39,309 nucleotides of DNA. Source: Anaerolineales bacterium. GTDB lineage: Bacteria; Chloroflexota; Anaerolineae; Anaerolineales; Villigracilaceae. Each line of letters opens with the position of its first letter. The first letter of the stretch is position 1. Below are positions 1 through 7,466 of the stretch, piece by piece. The DNA is taken from assembly GCA_016789225.1 (NCBI GenBank), contig JAEURI010000168.1, forward strand, positions 1 through 39,309, given 5' to 3'. The notes beneath the pieces are model-generated. The model was not told where the DNA came from. It was given only the letters and a program-made list of their open reading frames with translations, and made no database searches. The translations under genes were made by a program, and so were the position numbers.

Positions 1-408
1 AAAGCGCTGGTCAAGGCGGATATTGAAGATCGGAAGATCACCATCGCCATTGATGGGCTTGAACACACAAGGCGGGATGCCCTATCTGCGATAAGGTTTC
101 AGTTAGATGAAATACATGGATCCATCAAGGGGTTAGATGCGCAGAAGCGCGTGCCAATTCCAGAAGCGCCCGAAGCCGAGCCACTAGATTACGACTACCT
201 CCTTCAACTCGAACGTGACGGCTTTGAAGAACATCCCGTGAAAAATGGGAATCGGCTAGTCAAGGTCAATGTGCGCAAGTTACTCAGCGGCGTGGTCAGC
301 GAGGCGGAGAGACATCAGGTTGGCGGAAATATCATAAATAATATCTACATTGGTGGTGATGTCAGCGGAAATGTCATTGCCGGAGATGACAATGAAGTAC
401 TAAAATAA
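1..408 (+). CDS. ROCO-family (Roc-COR) protein, C-terminal part only
   Basis: The frame is open from base 1 to the TAA at 406-408, so this is the last 135 residues of a larger gene that begins outside the window. The stretch ADIEDRKITIAIDG, then RRDALSAIRFQLDEIHGSI, then a Pro-rich link and LDYDYLLQLERDGFEE resembles the C-terminal end of the COR domain in bacterial Roc-COR GTPases, where the same order (an RR..L..IR..L..IH helix, then a DY..LL.LE segment and a VNV..LL segment) is usual. The protein ends in a polar, glycine-rich tail (GGNIINNIYIGGDVSGNVIAG, then DDNEV) separate from the COR fold. An internal GTG at 151 is not the start. The GTPase itself cannot be seen. The family call rests on recognised sequence pattern, not a search. 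Confidence 0.6.
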   Translation, partial: KALVKADIEDRKITIAIDGLEHTRRDALSAIRFQLDEIHGSIKGLDAQKRVPIPEAPEAEPLDYDYLLQLERDGFEEHPVKNGNRLVKVNVRKLLSGVVSEAERHQVGGNIINNIYIGGDVSGNVIAGDDNEVLK

Positions 409-439
409 ATCACAAAACCCTACATCGGTGAGGTATATC

Positions 440-1237
440 ATGCACAACTGCCCCTATTGCAACGCTCCAGTTTCATTCCAGCTCGAAGAAGAATGGCATA
501 CATGCCATGCCTGTCAGGGCATAATACGTTTACATACTCCTTCTGGGGGGACGCGGCGCGTAGAAGCAGGAGCACAAACCGCTGGCAGAATTGTGCCTGT
601 GCAAATCCCTGCAAGCAGTCGATCTTCTCAACCAGCTACTCCAATCAGAACAACATCCCGTCCAGTAGAAACCCGTACAGCCCAACAACGAACAACGCCC
701 CCACCCACCACCGCCCCTCGGACGACCATTTCAAGACAAACAACGCCGCCTGCCATGAATATCAGCTCCATGAGCCTGGAACAAGTACGAGCAGAACGTC
801 GACGCATTGCAAGCGAAATACAAGAATTAACCGCACAGAATGAAGCCTTGTTGGGTCGATTAAACCAAAACTTACAAGATCCTCAACAAGCATCAACTCT
901 TATTGAAGAAATGTATCGCCAGTCCCGCAGGAGCCGAGACTTGGCACGCAGGGACGATCTATTGAATGCCCATGAAAGAACCCGCATTGCTGAACAAAAC
1001 GCGCAAGCAATTCAAGATGCAGCCCAGCCCATGCAGCGAGCATCAACTTCTGATAATTCCAACTCGAATTCAGGTATCGGTTGTGGCATCAGTGCATTCG
1101 CAGGTATTGCAGGAGTTATTGGCTTTGCCTTGTACTTTGGAGTCTCTCGATGGGATTTCAAGAGCGTAATGATCATGATCGGTGTTGGGCTAGGCATCGC
1201 CATCATTGGCTGGGTCGGGGGGTATTCTAGTAAATAA
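440..1237 (+). CDS. Zinc-ribbon protein with coiled coil and C-terminal membrane hairpin
   Basis: A 265-residue protein of unknown function. The N-terminus has two CxxC pairs (CPYC and CHAC, about residues 4-30), a zinc-ribbon layout. A long Pro/Thr/Arg-rich linker follows, then a charged helix likely to be a coiled coil (SLEQVRAERRRIASEIQELT), then a low-complexity Ser/Asn stretch and two hydrophobic segments at the C-terminus (GIGCGISAFAGIAGVIGFAL and the IMIGVGLGIAIIGWVGG segment). I chose ATG 440 because GGTGAGG lies 6-7 nt upstream; a GTG at 428 is also in frame. Two smaller proteins at 31036 and 31728 have the same zinc-ribbon-then-membrane plan. The metal site probably faces the cytoplasm. 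Confidence 0.7.
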   Translation: MHNCPYCNAPVSFQLEEEWHTCHACQGIIRLHTPSGGTRRVEAGAQTAGRIVPVQIPASSRSSQPATPIRTTSRPVETRTAQQRTTPPPTTAPRTTISRQTTPPAMNISSMSLEQVRAERRRIASEIQELTAQNEALLGRLNQNLQDPQQASTLIEEMYRQSRRSRDLARRDDLLNAHERTRIAEQNAQAIQDAAQPMQRASTSDNSNSNSGIGCGISAFAGIAGVIGFALYFGVSRWDFKSVMIMIGVGLGIAIIGWVGGYSSK

Positions 1238-1392
1238 ATCTATCGGTAGTACAATGAGTTTACTTAGAATCAAAATGACCTAACTCCATTTCCCCATCCC
1301 CTATTGGTGCACAACCCTTACATAGAACAAGCCTGGGCACAGGATGTCTTTGTATTGGTCAAATCCCATTGCGCCAAAAAGGAGATTCTGAA

Positions 1393-1896
1393 ATGGATAT
1401 CATCAAGTTCGTCATCGAGCAGTACGTGGATGAAGAGGGCGGTTATCGTTTTCCCGTGATCAATATTTACATCAACAACAGCAATTTGATCGACCTGGTC
1501 ACAAAGATCGAAAAAAAGGATTGGGATGGGGATATCAAGACCCGTTCCAGTTACATCGGTTTTGAAGTGCCACGCTTTGGGCAATTCCGCAACGAAATGT
1601 TGGGCAGGAAAATATACGCCAGAAGCGTCCTTCTGACCTGTACCTGCACCATCGAACTTTGTGACAGCATCACCGCAGATATGATCTTCGATGAACAAAC
1701 CGTCACCTGGAGCGGCCTGAACAGTCCCTGGCTCAGCGGAAAGACCTACAGTCCCTTTGTGAGCGAGGAAGAGGCGCTGAGCGAAGGCTGGAAACCGCTC
1801 GACTATTCCGGGTTGGGTCCATTCACCTTCGATCTGGCGCAATATCTTTCCGCGCTGGAGCGGGTCACCCATGAATGGCGGTCGTGGTACTCCTAG
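1393..1896 (+). CDS. Conserved hypothetical protein, 167 aa
   Basis: I do not recognise the family. The protein is soluble and acidic, with no signal peptide or membrane segment. It begins MDIIKFVIEQYVDEEGGYRF and has a Trp/Tyr-rich C-terminal half. ATG 1393 is preceded by AAGGAG at a good distance, which decides the start over an upstream TTG at 1369. It stands 155 bases after the zinc-ribbon gene and ends 50 bases before the next gene. Codon use and composition look like those of the neighbours. Confidence 0.6.
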   Translation: MDIIKFVIEQYVDEEGGYRFPVINIYINNSNLIDLVTKIEKKDWDGDIKTRSSYIGFEVPRFGQFRNEMLGRKIYARSVLLTCTCTIELCDSITADMIFDEQTVTWSGLNSPWLSGKTYSPFVSEEEALSEGWKPLDYSGLGPFTFDLAQYLSALERVTHEWRSWYS

Positions 1897-1933
1897 GCCC
1901 TCCCCCTCTCAAAACAACAAGATACCAATGCGG

Positions 1934-1939
1934 TAAAAT
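1934..1939 (+). promoter_or_regulatory. -10 box of a probable leaderless promoter
   Basis: TAAAAT is followed by exactly 7 nt and then the ATG at 1947. That spacing puts the transcription start on the start codon, and no ribosome binding site is visible. The same geometry is seen at 10514-10519. No convincing -35 box can be named. Confidence 0.45.
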
Positions 1940-1946
1940 ACGCAGT

Positions 1947-2264
1947 ATGGACACAGAAGACCCGATCGAAGTACGCATGGGAACGTTTTTCGTCGTCATT
2001 GGCGCCGGGCTGTTCCTGCTCTTTGTCATGTCCGATGTGGCAAACAAGGTGGATTTCGATTACTTCTTCCTGGGCATGCTGTTGATGGCCATCGGGTTCT
2101 ATTTTCGGCGCAATAAGACTCCCCCGCCGTCATCCGGTCGCTTCACAGGCTTCAAGAGTTTCTGGCAAAAACTGAGAGCAGGCCGCGGCGGGGGTGGAGG
2201 CGGAGGAGGAGGCGCTGCCAAGGAAGCCCCCAAAGGTAAGGATAATAAAAAGGATAAAAAATAG
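1947..2264 (+). CDS. Small membrane protein with poly-glycine tail
   Basis: A 105-residue protein with two adjacent hydrophobic segments (roughly residues 12-32 and 38-53). A short basic region follows, then a run of nine glycines ending in a Lys/Asp-rich tail. The function is unknown. I chose ATG 1947 because it sits 7 nt after a TAAAAT box. The longer frame from 1875 would add a stretch that overlaps the end of the previous gene and does not look like protein. The Gly run is encoded by a GGC/GGG/GGA tract at about 2189-2213 and is likely to vary in length between strains. The CoA-transferase gene begins 6 bases after the stop, so the two may share a transcript. Confidence 0.55.
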   Translation: MDTEDPIEVRMGTFFVVIGAGLFLLFVMSDVANKVDFDYFFLGMLLMAIGFYFRRNKTPPPSSGRFTGFKSFWQKLRAGRGGGGGGGGGAAKEAPKGKDNKKDKK

Positions 2265-2270
2265 TTTCAC

Positions 2271-3173
2271 ATGTCTAAACTGATTCCACTCAAAAAAGCA
2301 ATTGCAGAATTTGTGAACGACGGGGATATCGTCTACGCAGCGGGGTTCACCCATTTGATTCCCTTTGCAGCGGGGCATGAGATCATTCGTCAGGGCAAGA
2401 AGAACCTCACCCTGGCTCGCGCCACGCCCGACCTCATCTATGACCAGATGGTGGCGGCAGGCTGTGCAAAGAAAGTCATCTTCTCGTATATGGGCAATCC
2501 CGGCGTCGGCTCGCTGCGCATCGTGCGCGGGGCCATCGAACGCGGTGAATTGGAATGGGAGGAATACTCGCACTTCGGCATGATCACGCGTTTACAGGCG
2601 GGCGCTTCGGGCCTGCCATTTTTACCGATGAACCAGACCGGGGCCGAGGACCTCGAACGCGTCAATCCGCTCATCAAGCGCATCCCCGACCCCTACGGCG
2701 GCAAGGATGTCATCGTTGTGCCTGCATTGAATCCCGATGTCGCTATTGTGCATGTACAGCGCGCGGATAAAAACGGCAACGCCCATTTGTGGGGCATCAT
2801 CGGTGAACAAAAGGAAGCTGCCTTCGCTTCGAAAAAAGTCATCCTCACCGCAGAAGAAATCGTGGATGAAGCCGTTATCAGGTCCGACCCGAACCGCACC
2901 ATGATCCCCGGCATCGTCGTCAGCGCCGTCTGTCATGTGCCCTTCGCCTGTCATCCATCCTACGCGCAGGGCTATTACGACCGCGACAATGAGTTTTATC
3001 TCGCCTGGGATAAGATCAGCGAGTCGCCTGAACTCACAAAGCAATATCTCGATGAATGGGTCTACGGCGTGAAAGACCGGGATGCCTATTGGAAAAAGGT
3101 CGGCGAGAAGGCCCATAAACGGCTGAAGGTCAAGGCGAAGTATAGTGAGAAGATCAATTACGGGAAGTATTAA
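2271..3173 (+). CDS. CoA-transferase family I, subunit A (glutaconate/IpdA-like)
   Basis: A 300-residue alpha-type subunit of a family I CoA-transferase. The pattern matches the GctA/IpdA branch: an N-terminal PLKKAIAEFVNDGDIVYAAGF, then GNPGVGSLRIVRGAIERG, then LNPDVAIVHVQRADKNGNAH, with a C-terminal region rich in charged residues. The partner beta subunit is at 4226-5002, so the pair is split by an alpha/beta hydrolase gene and repeats. Together they should transfer CoA from one acyl-CoA to another carboxylate, or, if they are IpdAB-like, act on a ring-derived CoA ester. The substrate cannot be read from the sequence. The ATG at 2271 has no strong ribosome binding site, but the reading frame starts here in line with family length. 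Confidence 0.85.
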   Translation: MSKLIPLKKAIAEFVNDGDIVYAAGFTHLIPFAAGHEIIRQGKKNLTLARATPDLIYDQMVAAGCAKKVIFSYMGNPGVGSLRIVRGAIERGELEWEEYSHFGMITRLQAGASGLPFLPMNQTGAEDLERVNPLIKRIPDPYGGKDVIVVPALNPDVAIVHVQRADKNGNAHLWGIIGEQKEAAFASKKVILTAEEIVDEAVIRSDPNRTMIPGIVVSAVCHVPFACHPSYAQGYYDRDNEFYLAWDKISESPELTKQYLDEWVYGVKDRDAYWKKVGEKAHKRLKVKAKYSEKINYGKY

Positions 3174-3190
3174 GTAACTCACCCTATGCA

Positions 3191-3288
3191 GTGTCATGCT
3201 GAGTATAGTGAAGCATCTCTACGCCAATCCCAGAGACCCTCACCGCACTGGTGCGCGGCGCCAGTGTCGCTGTCGCTCAGGGTGACAC
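3191..3288. repeat. Intergenic MITE/REP-like element with terminal inverted repeats
   Basis: The ends GTGTCATGCTGAG (3191-3203) and CTCAGGGTGACAC (3276-3288) are inverted copies of each other at 11 of 13 positions. The inside carries CAGAGACCCTCACCGCACTGG (3231-3251), which recurs exactly at 18781-18801, and an internal CACTGG/CCAGTG stem. GCTCAGGGTGACA recurs at 31667-31679. It contains no gene and lies between the CoA-transferase A gene and the hydrolase. Confidence 0.7.
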
Positions 3289-3339
3289 GATAGGAAGGTA
3301 GCAATTTGAGTTAAGTAAACAAATAAAAAAAGTAGATAA

Positions 3340-4197
3340 GTGAAAATGATCCCACACTTCGATCTTGGCGGCGATGGCTCGCCGATGCACTTTCTTCATG
3401 CCAACGGCTATCCGCCTGAATGTTATACGCCTCTGTTGGAACTTTTACAAAAAAATCATCGTCTCTTCGGGATGAAACTGCGCCCGTTATGGGATGGAAC
3501 CACGCGCGATGGATTGCAGGATTGGCATCCCTTCTCCGATGACCTGCTGCGCTTCCTTTCGGACCTCGGGCCTGCTCCCGTGATCGGAGTAGGGCATTCC
3601 ATCGGAGGCATCGTCACCCTGCGCGCCGCCCTGCGTGACCCGCAGAAATTCCGCGCCCTCGTCCTGCTCGACCCGGTACTCTTCGTTCCATCCTTTACAG
3701 CAATGTGGAATTTCATGCGTGCCATTGGTCTCGGCGAACAGGTCCACCCGCTCATCCGCGGAGCCAAACGCCGCCGGAGCACCTTTACAGACCTCAATAC
3801 CGTCTTTCGCAGTTACCGCACCCGCCCTGTGTTTCGTTATCTAACCGATGACCATTTGAAAACCTACATCCAAGGTATCACGCGTAAAAAAGAGGATGGC
3901 AGCTATGAGCTGGTCTATTCCCCCGAATGGGAAGCACATATCTATCTCACTGGCTTGCGAGACTTTGACCTGTGGCGTGAATTGCCCAAGCTACACATTC
4001 CCACCCTCATCATCCGCGGCGCAGAGACCGATACTTTCATGGAAAATGCCGCCAAACTCGTGACCAAAAAGAACAAAAATATCAGTGTTCACACCATGCA
4101 ACATGCCACGCATATCCTGCCCCTCGAATATCCGCAGGAAGTGGCAGAGATCATAGAAAACTTCATCAGACCTGACAGGTCTTCCCACTCTTCGTGA
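3340..4197 (+). CDS. Alpha/beta hydrolase
   Basis: An alpha/beta-fold hydrolase of 285 residues (from GTG 3340; ATG 3346 is the alternative and neither has a clear ribosome binding site). The nucleophile elbow is GHSIGG with Ser87. HFLHANGYPPECYTPL near the N-terminus is the oxyanion-hole region. The late DTFMENAAKLV segment and the HATHILPLEYP histidine complete a plausible triad. It sits between the two subunits of the CoA-transferase, so a thioesterase or ester/lactone hydrolase role in the same pathway is possible but inferred. The last nine or so residues (RPDRSSHSS) and the stop codon are encoded by the palindromic repeat at 4168-4212, so its natural C-terminus has been replaced or extended by the repeat. 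Confidence 0.8.
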   Translation: MKMIPHFDLGGDGSPMHFLHANGYPPECYTPLLELLQKNHRLFGMKLRPLWDGTTRDGLQDWHPFSDDLLRFLSDLGPAPVIGVGHSIGGIVTLRAALRDPQKFRALVLLDPVLFVPSFTAMWNFMRAIGLGEQVHPLIRGAKRRRSTFTDLNTVFRSYRTRPVFRYLTDDHLKTYIQGITRKKEDGSYELVYSPEWEAHIYLTGLRDFDLWRELPKLHIPTLIIRGAETDTFMENAAKLVTKKNKNISVHTMQHATHILPLEYPQEVAEIIENFIRPDRSSHSS

Positions 4198-4212
4198 AGA
4201 CCTGTCAGGTCT
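4168..4212. repeat. 17-bp perfect inverted repeat (double palindrome)
   Basis: Left arm 4168-4184 and right arm 4196-4212 are perfect reverse complements across an 11-nt loop. Each arm also holds its own 15-bp palindrome around ACCTGNCAGGT. The TGA of the hydrolase is in the loop. The ribosome binding site AGGAG of the next gene follows directly. A related GACCTGCCAGGTC lies inside the gene at 7467. Confidence 0.75.
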
Positions 4213-4225
4213 CCCAGGAGACCTC

Positions 4226-5002
4226 ATGCCCGAACTCAAATATTCCTCCGCCGAACTGATGATCATCAACGCCTCGCGTCTGTTGCGCGATGGTGATGTG
4301 GTCTTCGTCGGCGTCGGCCAGCCCAACCTGGCTTGCAACCTCGCCAAACGCACCCACGCTCCCAATCTTGTCATGATCTATGAGGCGGGTGTCATTGGCG
4401 CGGAGCCTGAACGCCTGCCCCTCTCCATCGGCGACCCCACCCTGGTCAGCGGCTCGCTCTCGGTGGTGAGCATGTACGATATTTTTGCGAACTACCTCCA
4501 ACGCGGCAATGTGGATGTCGGCTTCATGGGCGGCGCGCAAATTGATAAGTATGGAAATATCAACGCCACCACAATTGGTGACTACGCGCAGCCAAAGGTT
4601 CGCCTGCCTGGTTCGGGCGGTTCGCAAGAGATCGCGGCCTGGGCGAATCGCTGTTACATTATGACCCCCCATCAAAAACGCCGCTTCCCCGAAAAAGTGG
4701 AATTCATGACCTCGGCTGGTTTTATCAGCGGCGGAAAGGCACGGGCCGAACGTGGATTGCGTGGCGGCGGCATGTTGGCCGTTGTAACCGATATCGGTAT
4801 CATGGAACCGGATGAAACCGGCGAGATGATCCTCACGGCGCTGCACCCAGGCAAAACGGCGGAGGAAGCGCAGGTCAATACCGGTTGGAGCCTGAAAACT
4901 GCATCCGCTTTGCGAGTCACAGAACCGGTCACAAGAAAGGAATTGAGGATATTGCACGAAGAGTTGGACCCAACCGGTATATACTTAAAAGCAGCCGGAT
5001 AA
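4226..5002 (+). CDS. CoA-transferase family I, subunit B (glutaconate/IpdB-like)
   Basis: A 258-residue beta-type subunit and partner of the gene at 2271. MIYEAGVIG places a glutamate at residue 53. In glutaconate CoA-transferase the catalytic Glu, which forms the glutamyl-CoA thioester, sits at the same place in the beta subunit (Glu54). Further family marks are VGVGQPNLAC near the N-terminus, VDVGFMGGAQIDKYGNIN, and a G-rich segment LRGGGMLAVVTDIG. AGGAG is 6 nt before ATG 4226, directly behind the palindromic repeat. Retention of Glu53 suggests catalysis rather than the hydratase-like role of IpdAB relatives, though this single residue does not settle it. Confidence 0.85.
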   Translation: MPELKYSSAELMIINASRLLRDGDVVFVGVGQPNLACNLAKRTHAPNLVMIYEAGVIGAEPERLPLSIGDPTLVSGSLSVVSMYDIFANYLQRGNVDVGFMGGAQIDKYGNINATTIGDYAQPKVRLPGSGGSQEIAAWANRCYIMTPHQKRRFPEKVEFMTSAGFISGGKARAERGLRGGGMLAVVTDIGIMEPDETGEMILTALHPGKTAEEAQVNTGWSLKTASALRVTEPVTRKELRILHEELDPTGIYLKAAG

Positions 5003-5037
5003 TAACCAACTTCTTTTCAGCCAAAGGAGAAGAGTTT

Positions 5038-5679
5038 ATGGATAAAAATAATTTCAAATCATGGATGGCCGTGCTAACAGCCATTGTGACTGTATTCGGT
5101 GCAACAGCGGCCTGTCTTGCATCGGGAGCAGTCTCTTCCGCTGGAGATGCCGACTTCGCAGGGTTGGATGCTTCCATTCGCGGACAGAAGGCGGAGATCA
5201 TCAACTACATCAATGCCTATGAGCACTATCGTGCCTTTACCACCTACATCCGCTATAACGAACTCGGCAATCTGATGTACGACCCGACGGAAGATGTAAA
5301 CTCCGAAACCAACATACGCAACGGAGCGCTCCAACGCGAAGCCTGGGGCCTGGCAAGCGGCATCAGCGCCGTGTTCTTTAGCCCACGCTACATCAATGCA
5401 GATGGGCAGTATGACCTGGAACGTGAATTGCAGGAGGCCCTGGCACAGGATGCCCAGAACGAAGACATTGATGCCAATCCTTATTTTGAAGACTCGGACC
5501 ATTTCCGCAAACGCTCTGCCTACCTCACCGCAGACATGATCCTGCTAGCCATAGCCTTTTGGTTCTTCACGCTGGCACAGACTACTGAAAAGAATATCAA
5601 ATACCTTTGGGCCGGGTTGGGCATTCTTGTCGGTCTGGCCGGGGTCGTCGGGATCATCATTGGGAGGTACGTGATATGA
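5038..5679 (+). CDS. Membrane protein of unknown function, TM-ectodomain-TM-TM
   Basis: A 213-residue protein with an N-terminal hydrophobic segment (about residues 9-32), a polar region of about 115 residues, and two hydrophobic segments near the C-terminus (ADMILLAIAFWFFTLA and LWAGLGILVGLAGVVGIIIG). AAAGGAGAAGAG precedes ATG 5038, so I reject the longer frame that starts inside the previous gene. It lies 35 bases after the CoA-transferase B gene and overlaps the next start by 4 nt (ATGA). The next protein's N-terminal half has the same order of segments, and both have an F-x-P-x-Y or Y-F-D-P motif in the polar part, so the two are probably distant paralogues that work together. Confidence 0.65.
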   Translation: MDKNNFKSWMAVLTAIVTVFGATAACLASGAVSSAGDADFAGLDASIRGQKAEIINYINAYEHYRAFTTYIRYNELGNLMYDPTEDVNSETNIRNGALQREAWGLASGISAVFFSPRYINADGQYDLERELQEALAQDAQNEDIDANPYFEDSDHFRKRSAYLTADMILLAIAFWFFTLAQTTEKNIKYLWAGLGILVGLAGVVGIIIGRYVI

Positions 5680-7361
5680 GCCGGGAAACAAAGAGCGAAC
5701 AACGCTTTGAAAGCATGGTCACTATCATGATCGCCTCCGTGGCGATCTGGGTTGCCATCACCGCCTATTTCCAAAATTACGCTGCGAACATTTCCGATCA
5801 GGCGCGCCGCCGCGCCCAGCAATATTCCATCGAAGCGACCAAACGCGAGGTCAACGGTGTTATTCAATACAGCTATGAATGGCAGGGCGCTTTCCAAACC
5901 TGGGAGGAATTAAGCTGGCAGATCACCGCCGCCGAACAAAACGGTGATACCAAGAGCGCCGACCGTTACCGAAAATTGCAGGAACGGATCGTTGCCCTCA
6001 GCAGCATGCTCGGGCCGCAATATTTCGATCCGGCTGTCGGGTGGCCTGAGTATTCCAAATATGAAGCGGAATCCTATCTGATAGAGTCCACCCGACTTTC
6101 AGAAACCTATCTGGCCGAGGCCGAACTGGGCAACTTCACAGATTCAACTGCCGATGCGCTGATCGTCCAGATCACCCTGCTGACCGTGGCCCTATCGCTG
6201 TATGGTCTGTCCATGGCATTAAAGGGACAGGTCCGCTGGTTATTCATTGTGCTGGGGTCAGGCATCGTTGGGTTGTGCGTGCTTTGGCTGGGATGGTCGA
6301 TGCTTGAACTTCTTGTTCGTCCCGAAGTGAACGAGGCAGCCATTCGATCCTATGCAGAAGGCGTGGGGCTCGAATACCAGGGCAGGTACGAAGAAGCCAT
6401 CGACAAATTTACCGACGCCATTGCGGAAAATGAGTATTATGCAAAGGCGTATTACGAGCGCGGCCTCTCCTACTATGAACTGGGCGACCTTGCCACCGCC
6501 ATCTCCGAAATGGAGGAGGCCCGGAATCAGGGACTCAACGATACCAGTGTGAACTGGAATCTTGGCTGGGCGTATTACCTATCGGGGAATTACGCCAAGG
6601 CCTTCGAGACCAATGAACGCATCCTTGCAGAACACCCGGAAGTCATTGGCATGAGAATGAACCAGGCCATCAGTTACCTTGCGGCAGGCGACCTTACAAA
6701 TTCCCAGGTGCAATACGACATGCTCATTCAGGAAGCGCTGAATCAAGTCGCCATTGCGCGTCAGAATGGTATGGAACCATCCGCCTCGCTCTGGTATTAC
6801 ATGGATGCCGGCGCGCTCGACCTTGAAAACCTGATCGCCCAATTGGATAACAACCCAAGGGAATGGACGCAGGCGCCGACAGCCAACCTCATCGCCGGTG
6901 ACCATAACACCATCCGCACGTTTGCCTTCGATCAAATGAAACGGATCAAGGAGGCCACCGTGGCCCTGGAATATACCGGGCAGTTACCGGTGGCGCAGGA
7001 GACAATGCAGGTCAGTTCGTTTGTCATCGGCCAGATCACAGAAAAGGATGCCGAGGGCTTTATCATCAGCTTCGAGCCAGCCGCCAATTCGGTCATCCCC
7101 TATGGAGAAAAGGGCTTCTCGGTGGAATATGTCTACTCGGGTCCGGCTCCCAGCCAGTTGATCTGGAAGGTCTTCCGAAATGGGTACGAGGACCAATCTT
7201 TGCGCGTCGTATCATACTTTGACATCAGCTCCGGGAACACCTGGTATCAGACCTTTGGGTACCAATTCGACGATGTTTTCATTCTGGCCTCGGGAGAATA
7301 CACCGTGGAGTTTTACGCTGATAATATTCTTGTTCAACGCGGCACCTTTTACGTGCAGTAG
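5676..7361 (+). CDS. Membrane-anchored TPR protein
   Basis: A 561-residue protein. The ATG at 5676 overlaps the previous stop as ATGA and has GGGAGG upstream, which suggests translational coupling. The order is: TM segment (residues about 14-34), polar region of about 140 residues, two close TM segments (about residues 172-230), a block of TPR motifs (the stretch EGVGLEYQGRYEEAIDKF, then YERGLSYYELGDLATAISEM, then WNLGWAYYLSGNYAKAF), and a C-terminal beta-rich domain that ends TVEFYADNILVQRGTFYV. The TPRs usually bind protein partners. The C-terminal domain resembles a carbohydrate- or protein-binding beta sandwich, but I do not recognise it. The small coupled membrane protein before it is the likely partner. 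Confidence 0.7.
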   Translation: MSRETKSEQRFESMVTIMIASVAIWVAITAYFQNYAANISDQARRRAQQYSIEATKREVNGVIQYSYEWQGAFQTWEELSWQITAAEQNGDTKSADRYRKLQERIVALSSMLGPQYFDPAVGWPEYSKYEAESYLIESTRLSETYLAEAELGNFTDSTADALIVQITLLTVALSLYGLSMALKGQVRWLFIVLGSGIVGLCVLWLGWSMLELLVRPEVNEAAIRSYAEGVGLEYQGRYEEAIDKFTDAIAENEYYAKAYYERGLSYYELGDLATAISEMEEARNQGLNDTSVNWNLGWAYYLSGNYAKAFETNERILAEHPEVIGMRMNQAISYLAAGDLTNSQVQYDMLIQEALNQVAIARQNGMEPSASLWYYMDAGALDLENLIAQLDNNPREWTQAPTANLIAGDHNTIRTFAFDQMKRIKEATVALEYTGQLPVAQETMQVSSFVIGQITEKDAEGFIISFEPAANSVIPYGEKGFSVEYVYSGPAPSQLIWKVFRNGYEDQSLRVVSYFDISSGNTWYQTFGYQFDDVFILASGEYTVEFYADNILVQRGTFYVQ

Positions 7362-7384
7362 GAAACGCTTCTCTCATTTATAAT

Positions 7385-7420
7385 GAGCGGGCATCAGGAT
7401 ATATCAGCTGGCGCCCGCTC
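7385..7420 (+). terminator. Possible stem-loop after the TPR gene
   Basis: GAGCGGGC (7385-7392) pairs with GCCCGCTC (7413-7420) 23 bases after the TPR gene's stop. Only a weak T-run (AATTTT) follows at a distance, so termination is uncertain. Confidence 0.3.
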
Positions 7421-7466
7421 CATGGAATTTTAGACCAGGCTCATTTCTTCATACCAACATACCCAA

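Noticed and set aside
1307..1392. A short frame before the gene at 1393 that reads HNPYIEQAWAQDVFVLVK
   Set aside because: It looks protein-like over about 30 residues, but it has no ribosome binding site and runs on into the next gene in another frame with a Ser run; I could not link it to any family.
1318..1872. Long minus-strand frame opposite the gene at 1393
   Set aside because: It is a shadow of the plus-strand gene; the plus frame has a ribosome binding site and a normal protein profile.
2189..2213. G-rich tract as a quadruplex or regulatory element
   Set aside because: It is explained by the poly-glycine codons of the small membrane protein.
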